From: Acerihabitans arboris
Lineage (GTDB): Bacteria > Pseudomonadota > Gammaproteobacteria > Enterobacterales > Enterobacteriaceae
Length of the DNA stretch: 64,000 nt
Assembly: GCF_010131535.1 (NCBI RefSeq)
Contig: NZ_WUBS01000002.1
Coordinates: 372,001-436,000, forward strand
Direction: 5' to 3'
Positions 1 through 9,981 of the stretch are shown here, in pieces. Position numbers and translations under genes: made by a program. Position 1 is the stretch's first letter, and each line of letters opens with the position of its first letter. The notes under the pieces were generated by a model. It was not told the DNA's origin. It did no database searches and saw nothing but the letters and a program-made list of their open reading frames with translations.

Positions 1-792
1 CCGCCAGCGGACTTCGTACCACATCAACATCAGGTAATCGACCCAGGGCGCCCAGGCGGCAATCCGCCGGCGGAGAACGTCCTGGGCATAACCGGGCGAG
101 CGGGCCTGGTAGGCGAGCAGAAAGCCGGCCTGCCGGCGTCCGTCCAGTCCGTTGCCGCGAAACAGCGCCGCCAGCTCCAGGGCTATATCGCCGTCGCCGG
201 CGTATTCCCAGTCAATCAGCCGCAACCCGCCGTCCCGCCCGCGCAGCACGTTGCCGGGATGGATATCCATATGCAGCGGCGCGAGGCTAAGCGTCGAGGG
301 CATTTTGGCGCGCATGAAACGCTGCTGCAGCCGCAGCCACGCCGGACAGCGGCGTGACGGATCGCTGGCCTGCCAATAGGCGGCATAACGGGCGCGCAGG
401 GCAATAGGATAACCGTAGCGCGGCCCGCGATGCAATTGCGCCAGTAGTGCCGCGAGTGCCCCGCCGGCCATCTCCGCCTGCCAGCCCGCCTCGGGCAGGG
501 TTTCACCGGGCAGCCAATCCACCAGCAACCACTGTGCCCGGTTGGTACGCGGCGCCGGCGCCGGGGTGCCGGCGGGCAAGCGCCGCAGCAGGCGAAACTC
601 CCGGCGCCGATCCACGCCCAGCAGTTGTTTAGACGGCGAGGCTTCACGCGCCAGCCAGTCCACGCCCGCGGCGCGGATGCGCCAACTGGCGCCGGTCAGG
701 CCATCAACCGGCTCCACCAGACACCCGGCGGCATCCGCCTGCGGTAATACCTGCGTCAACAGCTCGTCAAGGGAAAGCCTACTCTTGCGCAA
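1..792 (-). CDS. thiK: thiamine kinase ThiK, 3' end beyond window edge
   Basis: Phosphorylates thiamine to thiamine monophosphate in vitamin B1 salvage, in the cytosol. The frame is open from 792 to the window edge (264 codons; the E. coli protein is 274 aa), so only a few C-terminal residues are missing. It carries the aminoglycoside-phosphotransferase-type catalytic loop HMDIHPGN and, further on, the metal-binding IDWEYAGDGD block, both typical of ThiK. There is no ATG near the N-terminus. The best start is TTG at 792-790, giving LRKSRLSLDELL and overlapping the lpoB end by 14 bases; this start is uncertain. Last visible gene of the ycfL-lpoB-thiK group, in the same order as E. coli. Confidence 0.88.
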   Translation of the reverse strand, partial: MRKSRLSLDELLTQVLPQADAAGCLVEPVDGLTGASWRIRAAGVDWLAREASPSKQLLGVDRRREFRLLRRLPAGTPAPAPRTNRAQWLLVDWLPGETLPEAGWQAEMAGGALAALLAQLHRGPRYGYPIALRARYAAYWQASDPSRRCPAWLRLQQRFMRAKMPSTLSLAPLHMDIHPGNVLRGRDGGLRLIDWEYAGDGDIALELAALFRGNGLDGRRQAGFLLAYQARSPGYAQDVLRRRIAAWAPWVDYLMLMWYEVRWR

Positions 793-1360
793 GCCCTTTA
801 CCCGACCAGACGATCTCGCCTGACTGAACCAGCATCAACTGCATCTCGATTTCCGGCTGTTTGGCATCGCCATTGGCATCGCTGTAGAGCACATACTGCG
901 CGTTAACATAACGCGCCAGCCCCACCGCCTTGCTGCGCGACTCCAGGCTATCGTCCACCGACAGTCCCAGCGTCTGCTTGGCAGACGCCATCTGTTCCTG
1001 GCTGATGACGGTGAAGGTGCTATTCGACGCCAGGGCGCTGTACAACGCGGCGGTGGCTTTACCGGTCTGGACGCTGCCGTTGGTATTGTTTTTCATGCTA
1101 TTTATTAACAATACGCTGCCCGGCGCAATCCCCTGGGCGCCAAGCATTTGCTTGACCAGCGGATCGACGCTGGCCTGCCAATCAAGGGTCCTGATTTTTG
1201 GCGGGGTCGGTACCGGCTGCGGCTGCGGCACCGGCTGCGGAGTGGGTACCGGCTGCGCCGGTTCGATGGTAGCGGGCGGCTGCTCCGGTTCCGGCGCCCG
1301 CGTCGGACACCCGGTCAGCACCAGTGCGGCTAACACGACAAAAAGATACTTTTTCATCAT
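779..1360 (-). CDS. lpoB: LpoB, outer-membrane lipoprotein activator of PBP1B
   Basis: Outer-membrane lipoprotein that crosses the periplasm and stimulates the bifunctional peptidoglycan synthase PBP1B. 193 aa against 213 in E. coli. The signal peptide ends in the lipobox LTGC (about residue 18). A Pro/Gln-rich disordered linker (about residues 23-55, repeated QPVP units) leads to the globular C-terminal domain. The shorter length lies mainly in the linker. Lies 18 bases after ycfL and overlaps thiK, so these genes are probably cotranscribed. Confidence 0.92.
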   Translation of the reverse strand: MMKKYLFVVLAALVLTGCPTRAPEPEQPPATIEPAQPVPTPQPVPQPQPVPTPPKIRTLDWQASVDPLVKQMLGAQGIAPGSVLLINSMKNNTNGSVQTGKATAALYSALASNSTFTVISQEQMASAKQTLGLSVDDSLESRSKAVGLARYVNAQYVLYSDANGDAKQPEIEMQLMLVQSGEIVWSGKGLAQE

Positions 1361-1378
1361 CCATTACTCAAACTCAGG

Positions 1379-1756
1379 TTACAAAAAAAGATAGAGGCGA
1401 ACGCGCCTGGCCTCAAGATTACCGCTGATGGATTCAACGGTGACATCGGTTCCCGGCGGGATGACCAACGTACGGGTATCGGGGAAAGGTAAAATATCCA
1501 GCCCCTGTGGATCATACCAATAAAACCGGTAATTAACGGTGACGGCGTGGTCTTGTCCGTTGTTGATGGTGGCATGGGCACGCCGGCGGCCCCGATCGTC
1601 ACCGATGGCGGGCGCCTCGGCGGTGATGCCCGCCGTCAGTACCGACGGGTCCATGACCAGCGTTTGCCGATCGTTAATCATCAGCGTCTTATTATTACTG
1701 GCGGTACATCCCGTGATAAGCAACAGCATGGCTAAATACGGTGGCGCAAAACGCAT
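1379..1756 (-). CDS. ycfL: YcfL family lipoprotein
   Basis: 125-aa predicted lipoprotein with lipobox ITGC at about residues 15-18, followed by a small beta-rich domain (YcfL/DUF1425 family; the motif FYWYDPQGL is characteristic). Function is unknown. It always sits beside lpoB, which suggests, but does not prove, an envelope role. Lies between hinT (44 bases upstream) and lpoB. Confidence 0.85.
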   Translation of the reverse strand: MRFAPPYLAMLLLITGCTASNNKTLMINDRQTLVMDPSVLTAGITAEAPAIGDDRGRRRAHATINNGQDHAVTVNYRFYWYDPQGLDILPFPDTRTLVIPPGTDVTVESISGNLEARRVRLYLFL

Positions 1757-1799
1757 GGAATTCCCCTAACGCTCGTATGTCCGATCGCTCTTTTGCCGT

Positions 1800-2150
1800 T
1801 TAATAACTGACCAGCGGCCCGAGCGTCCTGCCGCCAAGAAGATGCATATGCAGATGATAGACTTCCTGTCCGCCGTGGCGGTTGCAGTTGACTATCAGGC
1901 GAAAGCCGTTCTCGGCGATACCTTCCTGCTCGGCAATTTTGGCGGCGGCGGTAAACATGCGGCCCAGCGCCGCTTCATGCTCGGCCGTGACGTCGTTGAC
2001 GGTTGGGATCAGGATATTGGGCACGATCAGGATATGGCTTGGCGCCTTAGGGGTAATGTCGCGAAAGGCGGTGACCAGTTCGTCTTGATAAACGATATCC
2101 GCGGGTATTTCCCGGCGGATGATTTTACTAAAAATGGTTTCTTCAGCCAT
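1800..2150 (-). CDS. hinT: HinT purine nucleoside phosphoramidase
   Basis: HIT-superfamily hydrolase that cleaves AMP-linked phosphoramidates. 116 aa, full length. The C-terminus carries the histidine triad in HLHMHLLGG. The N-terminal segment [19 protein letters not shown] is typical of HinT. First gene of the hinT-ycfL-lpoB-thiK run; it is separated from ptsG by a terminator. Confidence 0.95.
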   Translation of the reverse strand: MAEETIFSKIIRREIPADIVYQDELVTAFRDITPKAPSHILIVPNILIPTVNDVTAEHEAALGRMFTAAAKIAEQEGIAENGFRLIVNCNRHGGQEVYHLHMHLLGGRTLGPLVSY

Positions 2151-2250
2151 GACGTCTTTCCTTGTATCAAAACAGGTTAGTGCATGGAGTATGAGCGACT
2201 TACACCCATTCTTTCAACCTCGGGATGGTTTTATTACATCGGCGGGCGGC

Positions 2251-2276
2251 AAAACAAAGGGAGGCTTTCACCTCCC
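2251..2276 (-). terminator. intrinsic terminator of ptsG
   Basis: Read on the minus strand: stem GGGAGG, loop TGAAAG, stem CCTCCC, then TTTGTTTT. It starts 33 bases after the ptsG stop and separates ptsG from hinT. Confidence 0.8.
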
Positions 2277-2308
2277 TTCGGTCACACCGGTTGGTTAAGG
2301 CGCAATCA

Positions 2309-3745
2309 TCACGCCATATGGCGCATATATTCATCCATATCGGTTTTCAGGTTATCCGACTTGGTGCCGAAGATGGCCTGCACACCGGAACCCGCCACCA
2401 CGACGCCGGCCGCGCCCAGCAGTTTCAGTCCCGGCTGATCGACCTTGGAGATATCCGCCACGCTGATACGCAAACGGGTAATGCAGGCATCCAGATTGGT
2501 GATATTGTCCCGGCCGCCGAAGGCCTTGACCAGCGCGCCGGCCATTTCAGTGCCGCCCTGGGCAACCTGCTGGCCGCCGGTGGTTTCGCGCCCTGGGGTT
2601 TTCAGGTCCAGCTTGACAATCAACACCCGGAACAGGGTGTAGTAAACCAGGCCGTAGATAATGCCCACTACCGGGAACAGCCAGATGCGGCTGCTGTTGC
2701 CGCTCAGCACGATGAAGTCGATCAGGCCGTGGGAGAAGCTGGTGCCGTCGCGCATCCCAAGCAGGATACAAAGAGGGAACGCCAGGCCGGCCAAGATGGC
2801 ATGGATCACGTACAGGATCGGGGCCACGAACATAAAGGCAAATTCAATGGGTTCTGTAATGCCGGTCAGGAACGCGGTCAGCGCGCCCGAAATCATGATG
2901 CCGCCCACTTTGGCGCGATTCTCCGGTTTCGCCGAATGCCAAATGGCAATCGCGGCGGCCGGCAACCCGTACATTTTGAACAGAAAACCACCGGACAGCT
3001 TGCCCGCGGTAGGGTCACCCGCCATATAGCGTGGAATATCGCCATGGAACACCTGGCCCGCGGCATTGGTGAACTCGCCGACCTGCATCTGGAAAGGCAC
3101 GTTCCAGATATGGTGCAGGCCGAAGGGCACCAGCGCGCGCTCCACCAGGCCGTAGATACCAAAAGCCACCACCGGATTCTGGTAGGCCGCCCATTGGGAG
3201 AATTCCTGGATAGCCGACCCGATGGGGGGCCAGATAAAGGACAAAACCACGCCGAGCAGGATGGCGACCAGGCCGGAAATAATCGGCACGAACCTTTTAC
3301 CGGCAAAAAAGCCCAGGTATTCGGGCAGCCTGATGCGATAAAAGCGATTGAACATATAGGCGGCAATGGCGCCGGAGATAATACCGCCCAGCACGCCGGT
3401 ATCGGCAAGGTGCTTGGCGGCGATTTCCGCCGCCGGCAGGCCCAGCACCAAAGGCGCCACCACGGCCATGGTTTTGACCATGATGCCGTAAGCCACGACC
3501 GCGGCCAGGGCGGAGACGCCGTCATTGTTGGTGAACCCCAGCGCCACGCCGATGGCGAAAATCAGCGGCATATTGGCAAAGACCGAACCGCCGGCCTCGG
3601 CCATGACATGGGAAATAACGGCAGGTATCCAGCTGAATTCAGCGGAACCGACGCCCAGGAGGATCCCCGCGATCGGTAACACGGATACCGGTAGCATCAG
3701 CGATTTACCTACTTTTTGCAGGTTGGCAAATGCGTTCTTAAACAT
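2309..3745 (-). CDS. ptsG: PtsG, glucose-specific PTS enzyme IIBC
   Basis: Inner-membrane glucose permease that imports and phosphorylates glucose using phosphate passed from EIIA(Glc). 478 aa (477 in E. coli). The N-terminal EIIC domain is polytopic (about residues 1-390), with the conserved GITEPIEF loop. The C-terminal EIIB domain has the phosphorylated cysteine in [10 protein letters not shown] at residue 421, the same number as in E. coli. An upstream ATG in frame would add 20 residues, but [10 protein letters not shown] at 3745 matches the family and has AGGAGC ten bases upstream. Monocistronic, with its own promoter and terminator. Confidence 0.97.
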   Translation of the reverse strand: MFKNAFANLQKVGKSLMLPVSVLPIAGILLGVGSAEFSWIPAVISHVMAEAGGSVFANMPLIFAIGVALGFTNNDGVSALAAVVAYGIMVKTMAVVAPLVLGLPAAEIAAKHLADTGVLGGIISGAIAAYMFNRFYRIRLPEYLGFFAGKRFVPIISGLVAILLGVVLSFIWPPIGSAIQEFSQWAAYQNPVVAFGIYGLVERALVPFGLHHIWNVPFQMQVGEFTNAAGQVFHGDIPRYMAGDPTAGKLSGGFLFKMYGLPAAAIAIWHSAKPENRAKVGGIMISGALTAFLTGITEPIEFAFMFVAPILYVIHAILAGLAFPLCILLGMRDGTSFSHGLIDFIVLSGNSSRIWLFPVVGIIYGLVYYTLFRVLIVKLDLKTPGRETTGGQQVAQGGTEMAGALVKAFGGRDNITNLDACITRLRISVADISKVDQPGLKLLGAAGVVVAGSGVQAIFGTKSDNLKTDMDEYMRHMA

Positions 3746-3841
3746 AATGATCAGTGCTCCTATTAATGCCGAATCCGCCCGCGCCATGGCGCGGACAAAA
3801 GCCACGCGGGCTTTTATCTTGTGGGCCGGCGACGGCCCTTT

Positions 3842-3895
3842 ATTTATTACGCAGTGTAAAATAAATCGATGGGCGGGTGTTTGATAACAATCACG
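3842..3895 (-). promoter_or_regulatory. ptsG promoter with CRP site and possible Mlc operator
   Basis: On the minus strand there is a CRP-like site CGTGA-N6-TCAAA (3880-3895). A -10-like TACACT (3853-3858) gives a start near 3846, so the CRP site is centred about 41 bases upstream, as at E. coli ptsG P1. The -10 lies inside an AT-rich partial palindrome (3842-3864) that resembles the Mlc operator of ptsG. Assigning Mlc is inference from family knowledge. Confidence 0.65.
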
Positions 3896-3918
3896 TTTCG
3901 CTGAAAAGACCGCCCGCC

Positions 3919-4716
3919 TCAGCCACGGACGGCGAGGCGTTCGGCATCCACATGGAACAGCCGGCCGAAATTAGCGGTGGTCGCCTGCGCCAGCGCCTCC
4001 ACCGTCACGCCTTTCAGGCCGGCCATAAAATCGGCCACATCGCGGACATAGGCCGGCTGGTTCTCCTTGCCGCGGTAAGGCACCGGCGCCAGGTACGGGG
4101 AGTCGGTCTCGACCAGCAGCCGGTCGAGCGGGACATAACGCGCCGCTTCGCGCAGCGCCTCGGCGTTGCGAAAGGTCACGATGCCCGAGAAGGAGATATA
4201 GAAGCCCAGATCCAGCAGGATCCTGGCGGTAGCGGTATCCTCGGTAAAACAGTGCAGGACGCCGCCGCACTCCCCCGCCTGCTCTTCATGCAGGATAGCC
4301 AGGGTATCGTCACGGGCCGAGCGGGTATGCACGATAACCGGCTTGTTCAACGCCCGGCCGATGCGGATATGCTCGCGCAGCGCCGTCTGCTGCTCGGCTT
4401 TATTATCCTGCTGGTAAAAATAATCCAATCCCGTCTCGCCCAGGGCGACCACGTTATCGCCGGCGGCCAGGCTTCGCAGCTCGGCAAAATCATAGGGTTC
4501 GTCCAGGTTCAGCGGATGCACGCCGCACGACATGAGCACCTCGCCGCGCCGGCCAATCAGTTCGGTCATCTTGCGAAAACCCGCCAGGGTGGTGGCGACG
4601 GCCAGCATCAGATGGACATCCCGCGCCTTGGCCTTGGCCACCACGTCGGCGACGTCGCGGTGCAGGGTATCGTAATTCAACCCATCCAGATGACAGTGGG
4701 AATCGACTAAAAACAT
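3919..4716 (-). CDS. ycfH: YcfH, TatD-family metal-dependent hydrolase
   Basis: TatD-type amidohydrolase (265 aa, full length), predicted to be a metal-dependent DNase or phosphodiesterase. It has the N-terminal metal motif DSHCHLDGL, the Glu in [11 protein letters not shown], the His in [10 protein letters not shown] and the C-terminal Asp in [12 protein letters not shown]. Directly follows holB (11 bases), as in E. coli. The physiological substrate is not established. Confidence 0.92.
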   Translation of the reverse strand: MFLVDSHCHLDGLNYDTLHRDVADVVAKAKARDVHLMLAVATTLAGFRKMTELIGRRGEVLMSCGVHPLNLDEPYDFAELRSLAAGDNVVALGETGLDYFYQQDNKAEQQTALREHIRIGRALNKPVIVHTRSARDDTLAILHEEQAGECGGVLHCFTEDTATARILLDLGFYISFSGIVTFRNAEALREAARYVPLDRLLVETDSPYLAPVPYRGKENQPAYVRDVADFMAGLKGVTVEALAQATTANFGRLFHVDAERLAVRG

Positions 4717-4727
4717 GGCATTACCTT

Positions 4728-5732
4728 TTATAAAGTCCAGGGATGGGTACGCCCGTCCGGCGCGTCATTTTCCCAGTTAAGTAATTGATTGGTCAACAGC
4801 AGCTCGCGGTTGACGCCGGCAATCTCCTGCCACTGCCGGCGGCACTCCAGCCATTGATGCAATTGATGATGCAGGGTGCCCGCCTGGAACCGGCCGGCAA
4901 GCTCGCCCACCAGCGGCAGCCGATCCTGGTTGAGCATAAAATCGGCGGCGCCCTGCTGCCATTTCAGGGCATCGGTGAGCAGGCTGAGCAACCAATATAA
5001 CGGCTCGTCGTCCTTGTCCTTGTTCAGCAGCGGCAGCAGCGGCAGGAAATCGCCGGCGTCGAGGGCGCGCTTAAGGCCGTCGCACAGCGCTGAACGTTCC
5101 GCCCACCGGGCCGGCTGCAGCAAATCAAGGGCGGCGACCGGCGCGCCGCTGGCAAGCCGCAGCGCCGTGCGCGCCTGTTCCGGCGACGCGTTGCCCTGCT
5201 GCTGCAGCCACCGCAGCCCAACCGGCTCTTCCGGCGGCGGCAGATGCCAGTACAGGCAGCGGCTGCGCAGGGTCGGCAGCAAATGCGACGGCTCGCGGCA
5301 GCCGAGCAGGAAGAAGGTGCGCTCGGGCGGCTCTTCCAAGGTCTTGAGCAGCGCATTGGCCGCCTGTTCGGTTAAGATTTCGCTGTGCGGCAGCCAGACC
5401 ACCTTGGCTCCGCCCTGCTGCGCATGATTGTATAGCGGGTCGATAATCTGGCGGATATTGTCCACGCCCAGGCTTAATCGCCCTTTCTCCGGCTCCGGCT
5501 GGTAAAAGTCGGGATGCGTGCCGGCCAGCATCAGCCGGCAGCTGTGGCAGCGGCCGCAGCTTTTGATGCCCTCCGGCTGCTGGCAGATGAGCCAGCGGCC
5601 CAGGGCGTAGAACAGCGAGGACTCGCCGCTGCCCTTCGGCGCATGGATTAGCAGGGCATGGTGGCCTTTGCCCTCCTGGTAACGGGCGAGAATTTGCCGG
5701 TAGGGCGTATTCAGCCACGGATACCATTTCAC
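4728..5732 (-). CDS. holB: DNA polymerase III delta' subunit
   Basis: Clamp-loader subunit of the replicative polymerase. 334 aa, the same length as in E. coli. It has an AAA+ fold with the degenerate nucleotide site of delta', a zinc module with cysteines in CGRCHSC (about residues 59-65) and the conserved [10 protein letters not shown] segment. Overlaps the tmk end by 4 bases (ATGA-type coupling), so it is translated with tmk. Confidence 0.95.
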   Translation of the reverse strand: MKWYPWLNTPYRQILARYQEGKGHHALLIHAPKGSGESSLFYALGRWLICQQPEGIKSCGRCHSCRLMLAGTHPDFYQPEPEKGRLSLGVDNIRQIIDPLYNHAQQGGAKVVWLPHSEILTEQAANALLKTLEEPPERTFFLLGCREPSHLLPTLRSRCLYWHLPPPEEPVGLRWLQQQGNASPEQARTALRLASGAPVAALDLLQPARWAERSALCDGLKRALDAGDFLPLLPLLNKDKDDEPLYWLLSLLTDALKWQQGAADFMLNQDRLPLVGELAGRFQAGTLHHQLHQWLECRRQWQEIAGVNRELLLTNQLLNWENDAPDGRTHPWTL

Positions 5733-6370
5733 AGCTGTGGCTCCAGCGCGTCAAGCCAGCCGTCCAAACGGGCGCGCAGCGCTTCACTGACCTGCGCCAA
5801 CGGGCGGCCGGCATCAACGGTCATGATACTGTCATCCGCCGCGGCCAGCGCCTGGTAGCGTGCCCGGGTGCGTTCAAAAAAGGCCAGCGACTCCTGCTCG
5901 ATGCGATCGAGCTCGCCGCGCGCCCTTGCCCGCCGCAGGCCAATAACCGGCGGCAGGTCCAGGTAAAGGGTTAAATCAGGACGAAAATCCCCCAGCACCA
6001 AATCGCGCAGCGCCGTTAGCAGATCGGGGTCGATCCCGCGGCCGCCGCCCTGGTAAGCCTGGGATGAAAGATCGTGGCGATCGCCAATCACCCAGGCGCC
6101 GCGCGCCAGCGCGGGCTTGATGACATTCTCGACCAGCTGCGCCCGCGCCGCGTACAGCATCAACAGCTCCGCCTTATCGGTCACCACCTCGTTATCGATG
6201 CCGTCCTTGATTAACCGGCGCAGCGCCTCCGCCAGCGGCGTGCCGCCCGGCTCGCGGGTAAAAACCACATCGGTGATGCCACGGCGGCGAAGCGTCTCCA
6301 CCAGCACGGCTATGGCGCTGGTTTTCCCCGCCCCCTCGAGCCCTTCGATCACGATGAATTTACTGTGCAT
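5729..6370 (-). CDS. tmk: thymidylate kinase
   Basis: Phosphorylates dTMP to dTDP. 213 aa, the same as E. coli. P-loop GLEGAGKT at residues 9-16, the TREPGGTP substrate motif at about 39-46, and a LID-like arginine segment [13 protein letters not shown]. Overlaps mltG at its start (11 bases) and holB at its end, in a tight mltG-tmk-holB operon. Confidence 0.96.
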   Translation of the reverse strand: MHSKFIVIEGLEGAGKTSAIAVLVETLRRRGITDVVFTREPGGTPLAEALRRLIKDGIDNEVVTDKAELLMLYAARAQLVENVIKPALARGAWVIGDRHDLSSQAYQGGGRGIDPDLLTALRDLVLGDFRPDLTLYLDLPPVIGLRRARARGELDRIEQESLAFFERTRARYQALAAADDSIMTVDAGRPLAQVSEALRARLDGWLDALEPQL

Positions 6371-7373
6371 GGTTTTCCTTTACGCTTTCACGATATTGCT
6401 GTACGGCTTGATTATGGCTCGCCAGGTTGGTGCTGAAAGTATGCCCGCCCTTGCCGTCGGCGACAAAATAAAGATACGACGTCCTGGCCGGGTGCGCGGC
6501 CGCCGCAAGCGAAGCCTGCCCGGGCATCGCGATGGGCGCGGGAGGCAGCCCGGTAATCAGGTAGGTATTATACGGCGTTGGCGTCGCCAGGTCTTGTTTG
6601 GTGATGGCGCCCTTATAGCTCTCCCCCATGCCGTAAATTACCGTGGGGTCGGTTTGCAGGCGCATGCTCAGGCGCAGGCGGTTAATAAATACCGAGGCCA
6701 CCTTGGGACGTTCATCCGGCAATCCGGTCTCTTTTTCCACGATCGAGGCCATGGTCAGTAAATCCACCGGCGTTTTATACGGCAGCCCCGGCGCCTTGCC
6801 CTGCCAGGTTTCATCCAGCGTTTTATCCATCCGCAGCCCGGCGCGCTTGAGCAGCGCGACGTCGGTAGTTTGCGCGGTGTACAGATAGGTATCGGGATAA
6901 AAGCGCCCTTCCAGCGGGGATAACGGATCCCTCCCCAATCGCTGGGCAATGTCTTCCGGCGCAACGCCGTCCAGGGTATGTTTCAGGTAAGGCGCCTTGC
7001 CCAGGATCGCCAGCCATTCCTTAAACGTGGACCCTTCGACAAAACGTATCGAAAACTGGGCTTCCCGTCCGCTGGCTAATAACGCCAGCATCTGGCGCAC
7101 CGTCATGCCGGGCATCAACCTATAGGTCCCGGCCTTGAAGCTGGCCAGCTCCGGCTCCAGCTGCCACAGGGCGGGCAGCCAGCGGGTGCGCTTGATGATA
7201 TGCTGCTGGCGCAGCGCGGCTTTCAGCCCCTCGCGTCCGGTGCCGGCGGGTAAGGTAAAGATGGTCTCTTGCTTGATAACCAGCGGCGAGGCGGCGAAAT
7301 GCTTGATCTGGTACAGGCAAAACGCCAAGCCCGCGGCAAGAATTAACACTATGATAAAAAACGTTTTCTTCAT
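6360..7373 (-). CDS. mltG: MltG endolytic murein transglycosylase
   Basis: Inner-membrane-anchored enzyme that cleaves nascent glycan strands and is thought to terminate their elongation. 337 aa (340 in E. coli). An N-terminal transmembrane anchor (residues 4-22) is followed by a LysM-like subdomain and the YceG catalytic domain, with the catalytic Glu in SIVEKETG. It starts 12 bases after the pabC stop and is probably cotranscribed with it. Confidence 0.94.
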   Translation of the reverse strand: MKKTFFIIVLILAAGLAFCLYQIKHFAASPLVIKQETIFTLPAGTGREGLKAALRQQHIIKRTRWLPALWQLEPELASFKAGTYRLMPGMTVRQMLALLASGREAQFSIRFVEGSTFKEWLAILGKAPYLKHTLDGVAPEDIAQRLGRDPLSPLEGRFYPDTYLYTAQTTDVALLKRAGLRMDKTLDETWQGKAPGLPYKTPVDLLTMASIVEKETGLPDERPKVASVFINRLRLSMRLQTDPTVIYGMGESYKGAITKQDLATPTPYNTYLITGLPPAPIAMPGQASLAAAAHPARTSYLYFVADGKGGHTFSTNLASHNQAVQQYRESVKENHAQ

Positions 7374-7385
7374 TCTATAGCTCGG

Positions 7386-8186
7386 TTAACAGTTCGGGCT
7401 GACACATTCAAACAAGGTCCTGGCATGATAACGTCGCTGACCAATATGATTCACCGGCAATACCGGCATCAGCGCATTGCAGATTATCACCTCATCGGCC
7501 GTGTCGAGATCGGCGGGCGGTGCCTCCACGAGCTCGAGGCTGAACGGCGAAGACGCCAGCAATTGCATGATGTGCCGGCGCATGACCCCGGCCACGCCGG
7601 CCTGCGCCAGGGCGGGCGTATACACCGCATTCCCGGCGCGCCAGAAGATATTCGCCGCGCAGCATTCCACGACATGCCCTTCGGTGTCGAGCACCAGCGC
7701 TTCCGCGGCATTGGCATCCCGGTCCAGATGGGCGCGTATCAACACCTGTTCCAGGCGGTTGAGATGTTTTATGCCCGCCAACAGCGGGCTGCGCGCCAGC
7801 CTGACGGGGCTTAGGGCAAGGCTGACGCCGCTTTCGCGCCATGCGGCATAATGCGCCGGCGCGGCCGTATGGGAAATAATGCGCAGCGGCGCGTCGCACC
7901 CGGCCGCGCTGTACCCCCTGCCGCCGCTGCCACGGCTGACGATCACTTTGAGCACGCCCTGCCGGCGGAGTTCCGCCACCTGCCGCATTTCTTGGGCCAA
8001 GACCCGCCGGTCCAACGGTGGAAACAGCAGCCGCTCGCCGGCCTCGGCCAGGCGATCCAGATGATAGGGCAGGAGATCAATTTGCCCCGCGCGGATCCGG
8101 GCGGTGGTAAAAAAGCCGTCGCCAAACTGGGTGGCGCGATCGCCCACGGGCAATTGCCGCCGGGGTTGTCCGTTGATCCAATGCAT
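7386..8186 (-). CDS. pabC: aminodeoxychorismate lyase
   Basis: PLP enzyme that converts 4-amino-4-deoxychorismate to p-aminobenzoate and pyruvate for folate synthesis. 266 aa (269 in E. coli), fold-type IV aminotransferase family. The PLP lysine lies in LLAGIKHLNRLEQ. The N-terminus INGQP and the RATQFGDGFFTTAR block match PabC. Upstream, fabF ends in a terminator, so pabC probably has its own promoter or depends on readthrough. Confidence 0.93.
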   Translation of the reverse strand: MHWINGQPRRQLPVGDRATQFGDGFFTTARIRAGQIDLLPYHLDRLAEAGERLLFPPLDRRVLAQEMRQVAELRRQGVLKVIVSRGSGGRGYSAAGCDAPLRIISHTAAPAHYAAWRESGVSLALSPVRLARSPLLAGIKHLNRLEQVLIRAHLDRDANAAEALVLDTEGHVVECCAANIFWRAGNAVYTPALAQAGVAGVMRRHIMQLLASSPFSLELVEAPPADLDTADEVIICNALMPVLPVNHIGQRRYHARTLFECVSPNC

Positions 8187-8222
8187 ATATCACCTGGTAA
8201 GCGTCGCCAATGCGGCAATGAT

Positions 8223-8250
8223 AAAAAAATGGCCCGATAAACGGGCCATT
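8223..8250 (-). terminator. intrinsic terminator after fabF
   Basis: Minus strand: stem ATGGCCCG, loop TTTAT, stem CGGGCCAT, then a run of T. It lies 17 bases past the fabF stop and closes the fatty acid synthesis operon. Confidence 0.85.
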
Positions 8251-8266
8251 AGGCATCACTTTACGA

Positions 8267-9508
8267 TTAAATCCTGCGGAATACCAGCGAGCCGTTGGTA
8301 CCGCCGAAACCGAATGAGTTGCACAATGCGTATTCCATGCCGGGCACCTGGCGCGCTTCATTGGGCACAAAATCCAAATCGCACTCTTCGTCAGGGTGGT
8401 CCAGGTTAATCGTCGGCGGGATAGCCTGGTCACGCAGGGCCAGGATGCTGAAAATAGACTCTATCGCCCCGGCGGCGCCCAGCAGATGACCGGTCATTGA
8501 TTTAGTGGAGCTGATCATGACCTTATGGGCATCCCGGGCGAACACGGATTTCACCGCATAGGTTTCGGCTTTATCACCGACCGGCGTGGAAGTGCCGTGG
8601 GCGTTGATATAACCGACCTGTGACGGGGTTATCCCCGCGTCACGCAGCGCATTGACCATGGCCAACGCCGCGCCCGCGCCGTTTTCCGGCGGCGAGGTCA
8701 TATGGTAGGCATCGCTGCTCATCCCAAAACCCACCACTTCGGCGTAGATTTTCGCGCCGCGTTTTTTGGCGTGCTCGTATTCTTCCAGCACCATGACGCC
8801 GGCGCCGTCGCCCAGCACAAAACCATCCCGGTCACGATCCCACGGACGGCTGGCCGCCTGGGGGTTATCGTTGCGGGTAGAAAGGGCGCGCGCGGCGCCA
8901 AAGCCGCCAACGCCCAGGGGCGTGCTGCCCTTTTCAGCGCCACCGGCCAACATCACATCCGCATCGTTATAAGCGATTATCCTAGCGGCATGGCCGATAT
9001 TGTGCACACCCGTGGTACAGGCCGTCGCCACGCAGATACTTGGTCCGCGCAGTCCGCACATGATGGTCAGGTGACCGGCTATCATGTTGACGATGGTGGA
9101 CGGCACAAAAAAGGGACTGATTTTGCGCGGTCCGCCGTTTACCAGGGCGGTATGATTTTCTTCAATCAAGCCCAGGCCGCCGATACCCGATCCTATTGCC
9201 GCTCCGATGCGCGGCGCATTTTCTTCGGTGACAACCAATCCGGAGTCTTGCATTGCCTGGATACCAGCGGCAATGCCGTATTGTATGAAAATATCCATCT
9301 TGCGCGCATCTTTGCGTGAGAGATAATCTTCACAATTAAAATTTTTCACTAAGCCAGCAAAACGTGTTGCATAGGCAGTAGTATCAAAATGGTCGATCGG
9401 GCCGATGCCACTCTGTCCGGCTAGGAGCGCGCTCCACGTAGATTCTACGGTATTGCCGACAGGAGACAACATGCCAAGTCCGGTCACAACTACTCGACGC
9501 TTAGACAC
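8267..9508 (-). CDS. fabF: 3-oxoacyl-ACP synthase II (KAS II)
   Basis: Condensing enzyme that elongates acyl-ACP with malonyl-ACP and adjusts fatty acid composition with temperature in the family. 413 aa, full length. Catalytic triad Cys in [10 protein letters not shown], His in [11 protein letters not shown] and His in [12 protein letters not shown]. Follows acpP after an 82-base gap that contains a terminator-like hairpin. Confidence 0.97.
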   Translation of the reverse strand: MSKRRVVVTGLGMLSPVGNTVESTWSALLAGQSGIGPIDHFDTTAYATRFAGLVKNFNCEDYLSRKDARKMDIFIQYGIAAGIQAMQDSGLVVTEENAPRIGAAIGSGIGGLGLIEENHTALVNGGPRKISPFFVPSTIVNMIAGHLTIMCGLRGPSICVATACTTGVHNIGHAARIIAYNDADVMLAGGAEKGSTPLGVGGFGAARALSTRNDNPQAASRPWDRDRDGFVLGDGAGVMVLEEYEHAKKRGAKIYAEVVGFGMSSDAYHMTSPPENGAGAALAMVNALRDAGITPSQVGYINAHGTSTPVGDKAETYAVKSVFARDAHKVMISSTKSMTGHLLGAAGAIESIFSILALRDQAIPPTINLDHPDEECDLDFVPNEARQVPGMEYALCNSFGFGGTNGSLVFRRI

Positions 9509-9549
9509 GCTTGTCCTCCAAGGAGGGAAAAAATGACGCTGTGTGGGAC

Positions 9550-9579
9550 AAAAAACTTAGGCGGTCGAGTGACCGCCTA
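9550..9579 (-). terminator. hairpin with T-run between acpP and fabF
   Basis: Minus strand: nine-base stem TAGGCGGTC/GACCGCCTA with loop ACTC, followed by AGTTTTTT. It starts 12 bases after the acpP stop. It probably acts as a partial terminator, giving more acpP than fabF transcript, which fits the high ACP demand; that role is inference. Confidence 0.75.
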
Positions 9580-9590
9580 GGGATGTTCGC

Positions 9591-9827
9591 TTACTGCTGG
9601 CTTGCCTGAATGAAATCAATAGCTGCCTGGACAGTAGTGATTTTCTCAGCTTCTTCGTCCGGAATTTCTGTATCAAATTCTTCTTCCAGCGCCATTACCA
9701 GCTCAACGGTGTCGAGAGAATCAGCGCCGAGGTCATCGACAAAAGAAGCATTATTTACGACTTCTTCTTTCTTAACACCCAGTTGCTCAGCGATGATTGC
9801 CTTAACGCTTTCTTCGATAGTGCTCAT
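9591..9827 (-). CDS. acpP: acyl carrier protein
   Basis: 78-aa acidic carrier of growing acyl chains. The 4'-phosphopantetheine attachment serine lies in [13 protein letters not shown] (Ser37 counting the initiator Met). Near identical to the E. coli protein along its whole length. Sits between fabG (154 bases upstream) and fabF. Confidence 0.98.
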   Translation of the reverse strand: MSTIEESVKAIIAEQLGVKKEEVVNNASFVDDLGADSLDTVELVMALEEEFDTEIPDEEAEKITTVQAAIDFIQASQQ

Positions 9828-9981
9828 ACTCTTAAATTTCCTATCAAAACTCGCTTTCGCGATGGTTTTCGTAGTGTATAAAATGTTGAAAAAGATGCAA
9901 CTAAATCCCGGCTGGTCAAACCACGATTTTATGCTATTTTGCGGTGTTTACCACAAATAACGCAAATGATTTTCGTGCTTT

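Noticed and set aside
2225-3679. Open frame of 484 codons on the plus strand opposite ptsG
   Set aside because: Antisense to a fully conserved gene, His/Gly/Asp-rich composition, no family features; a by-product of high GC.
3877-4710. Open frame of 277 codons opposite ycfH
   Set aside because: Shadow of the conserved TatD-type gene; no ribosome site or domain.
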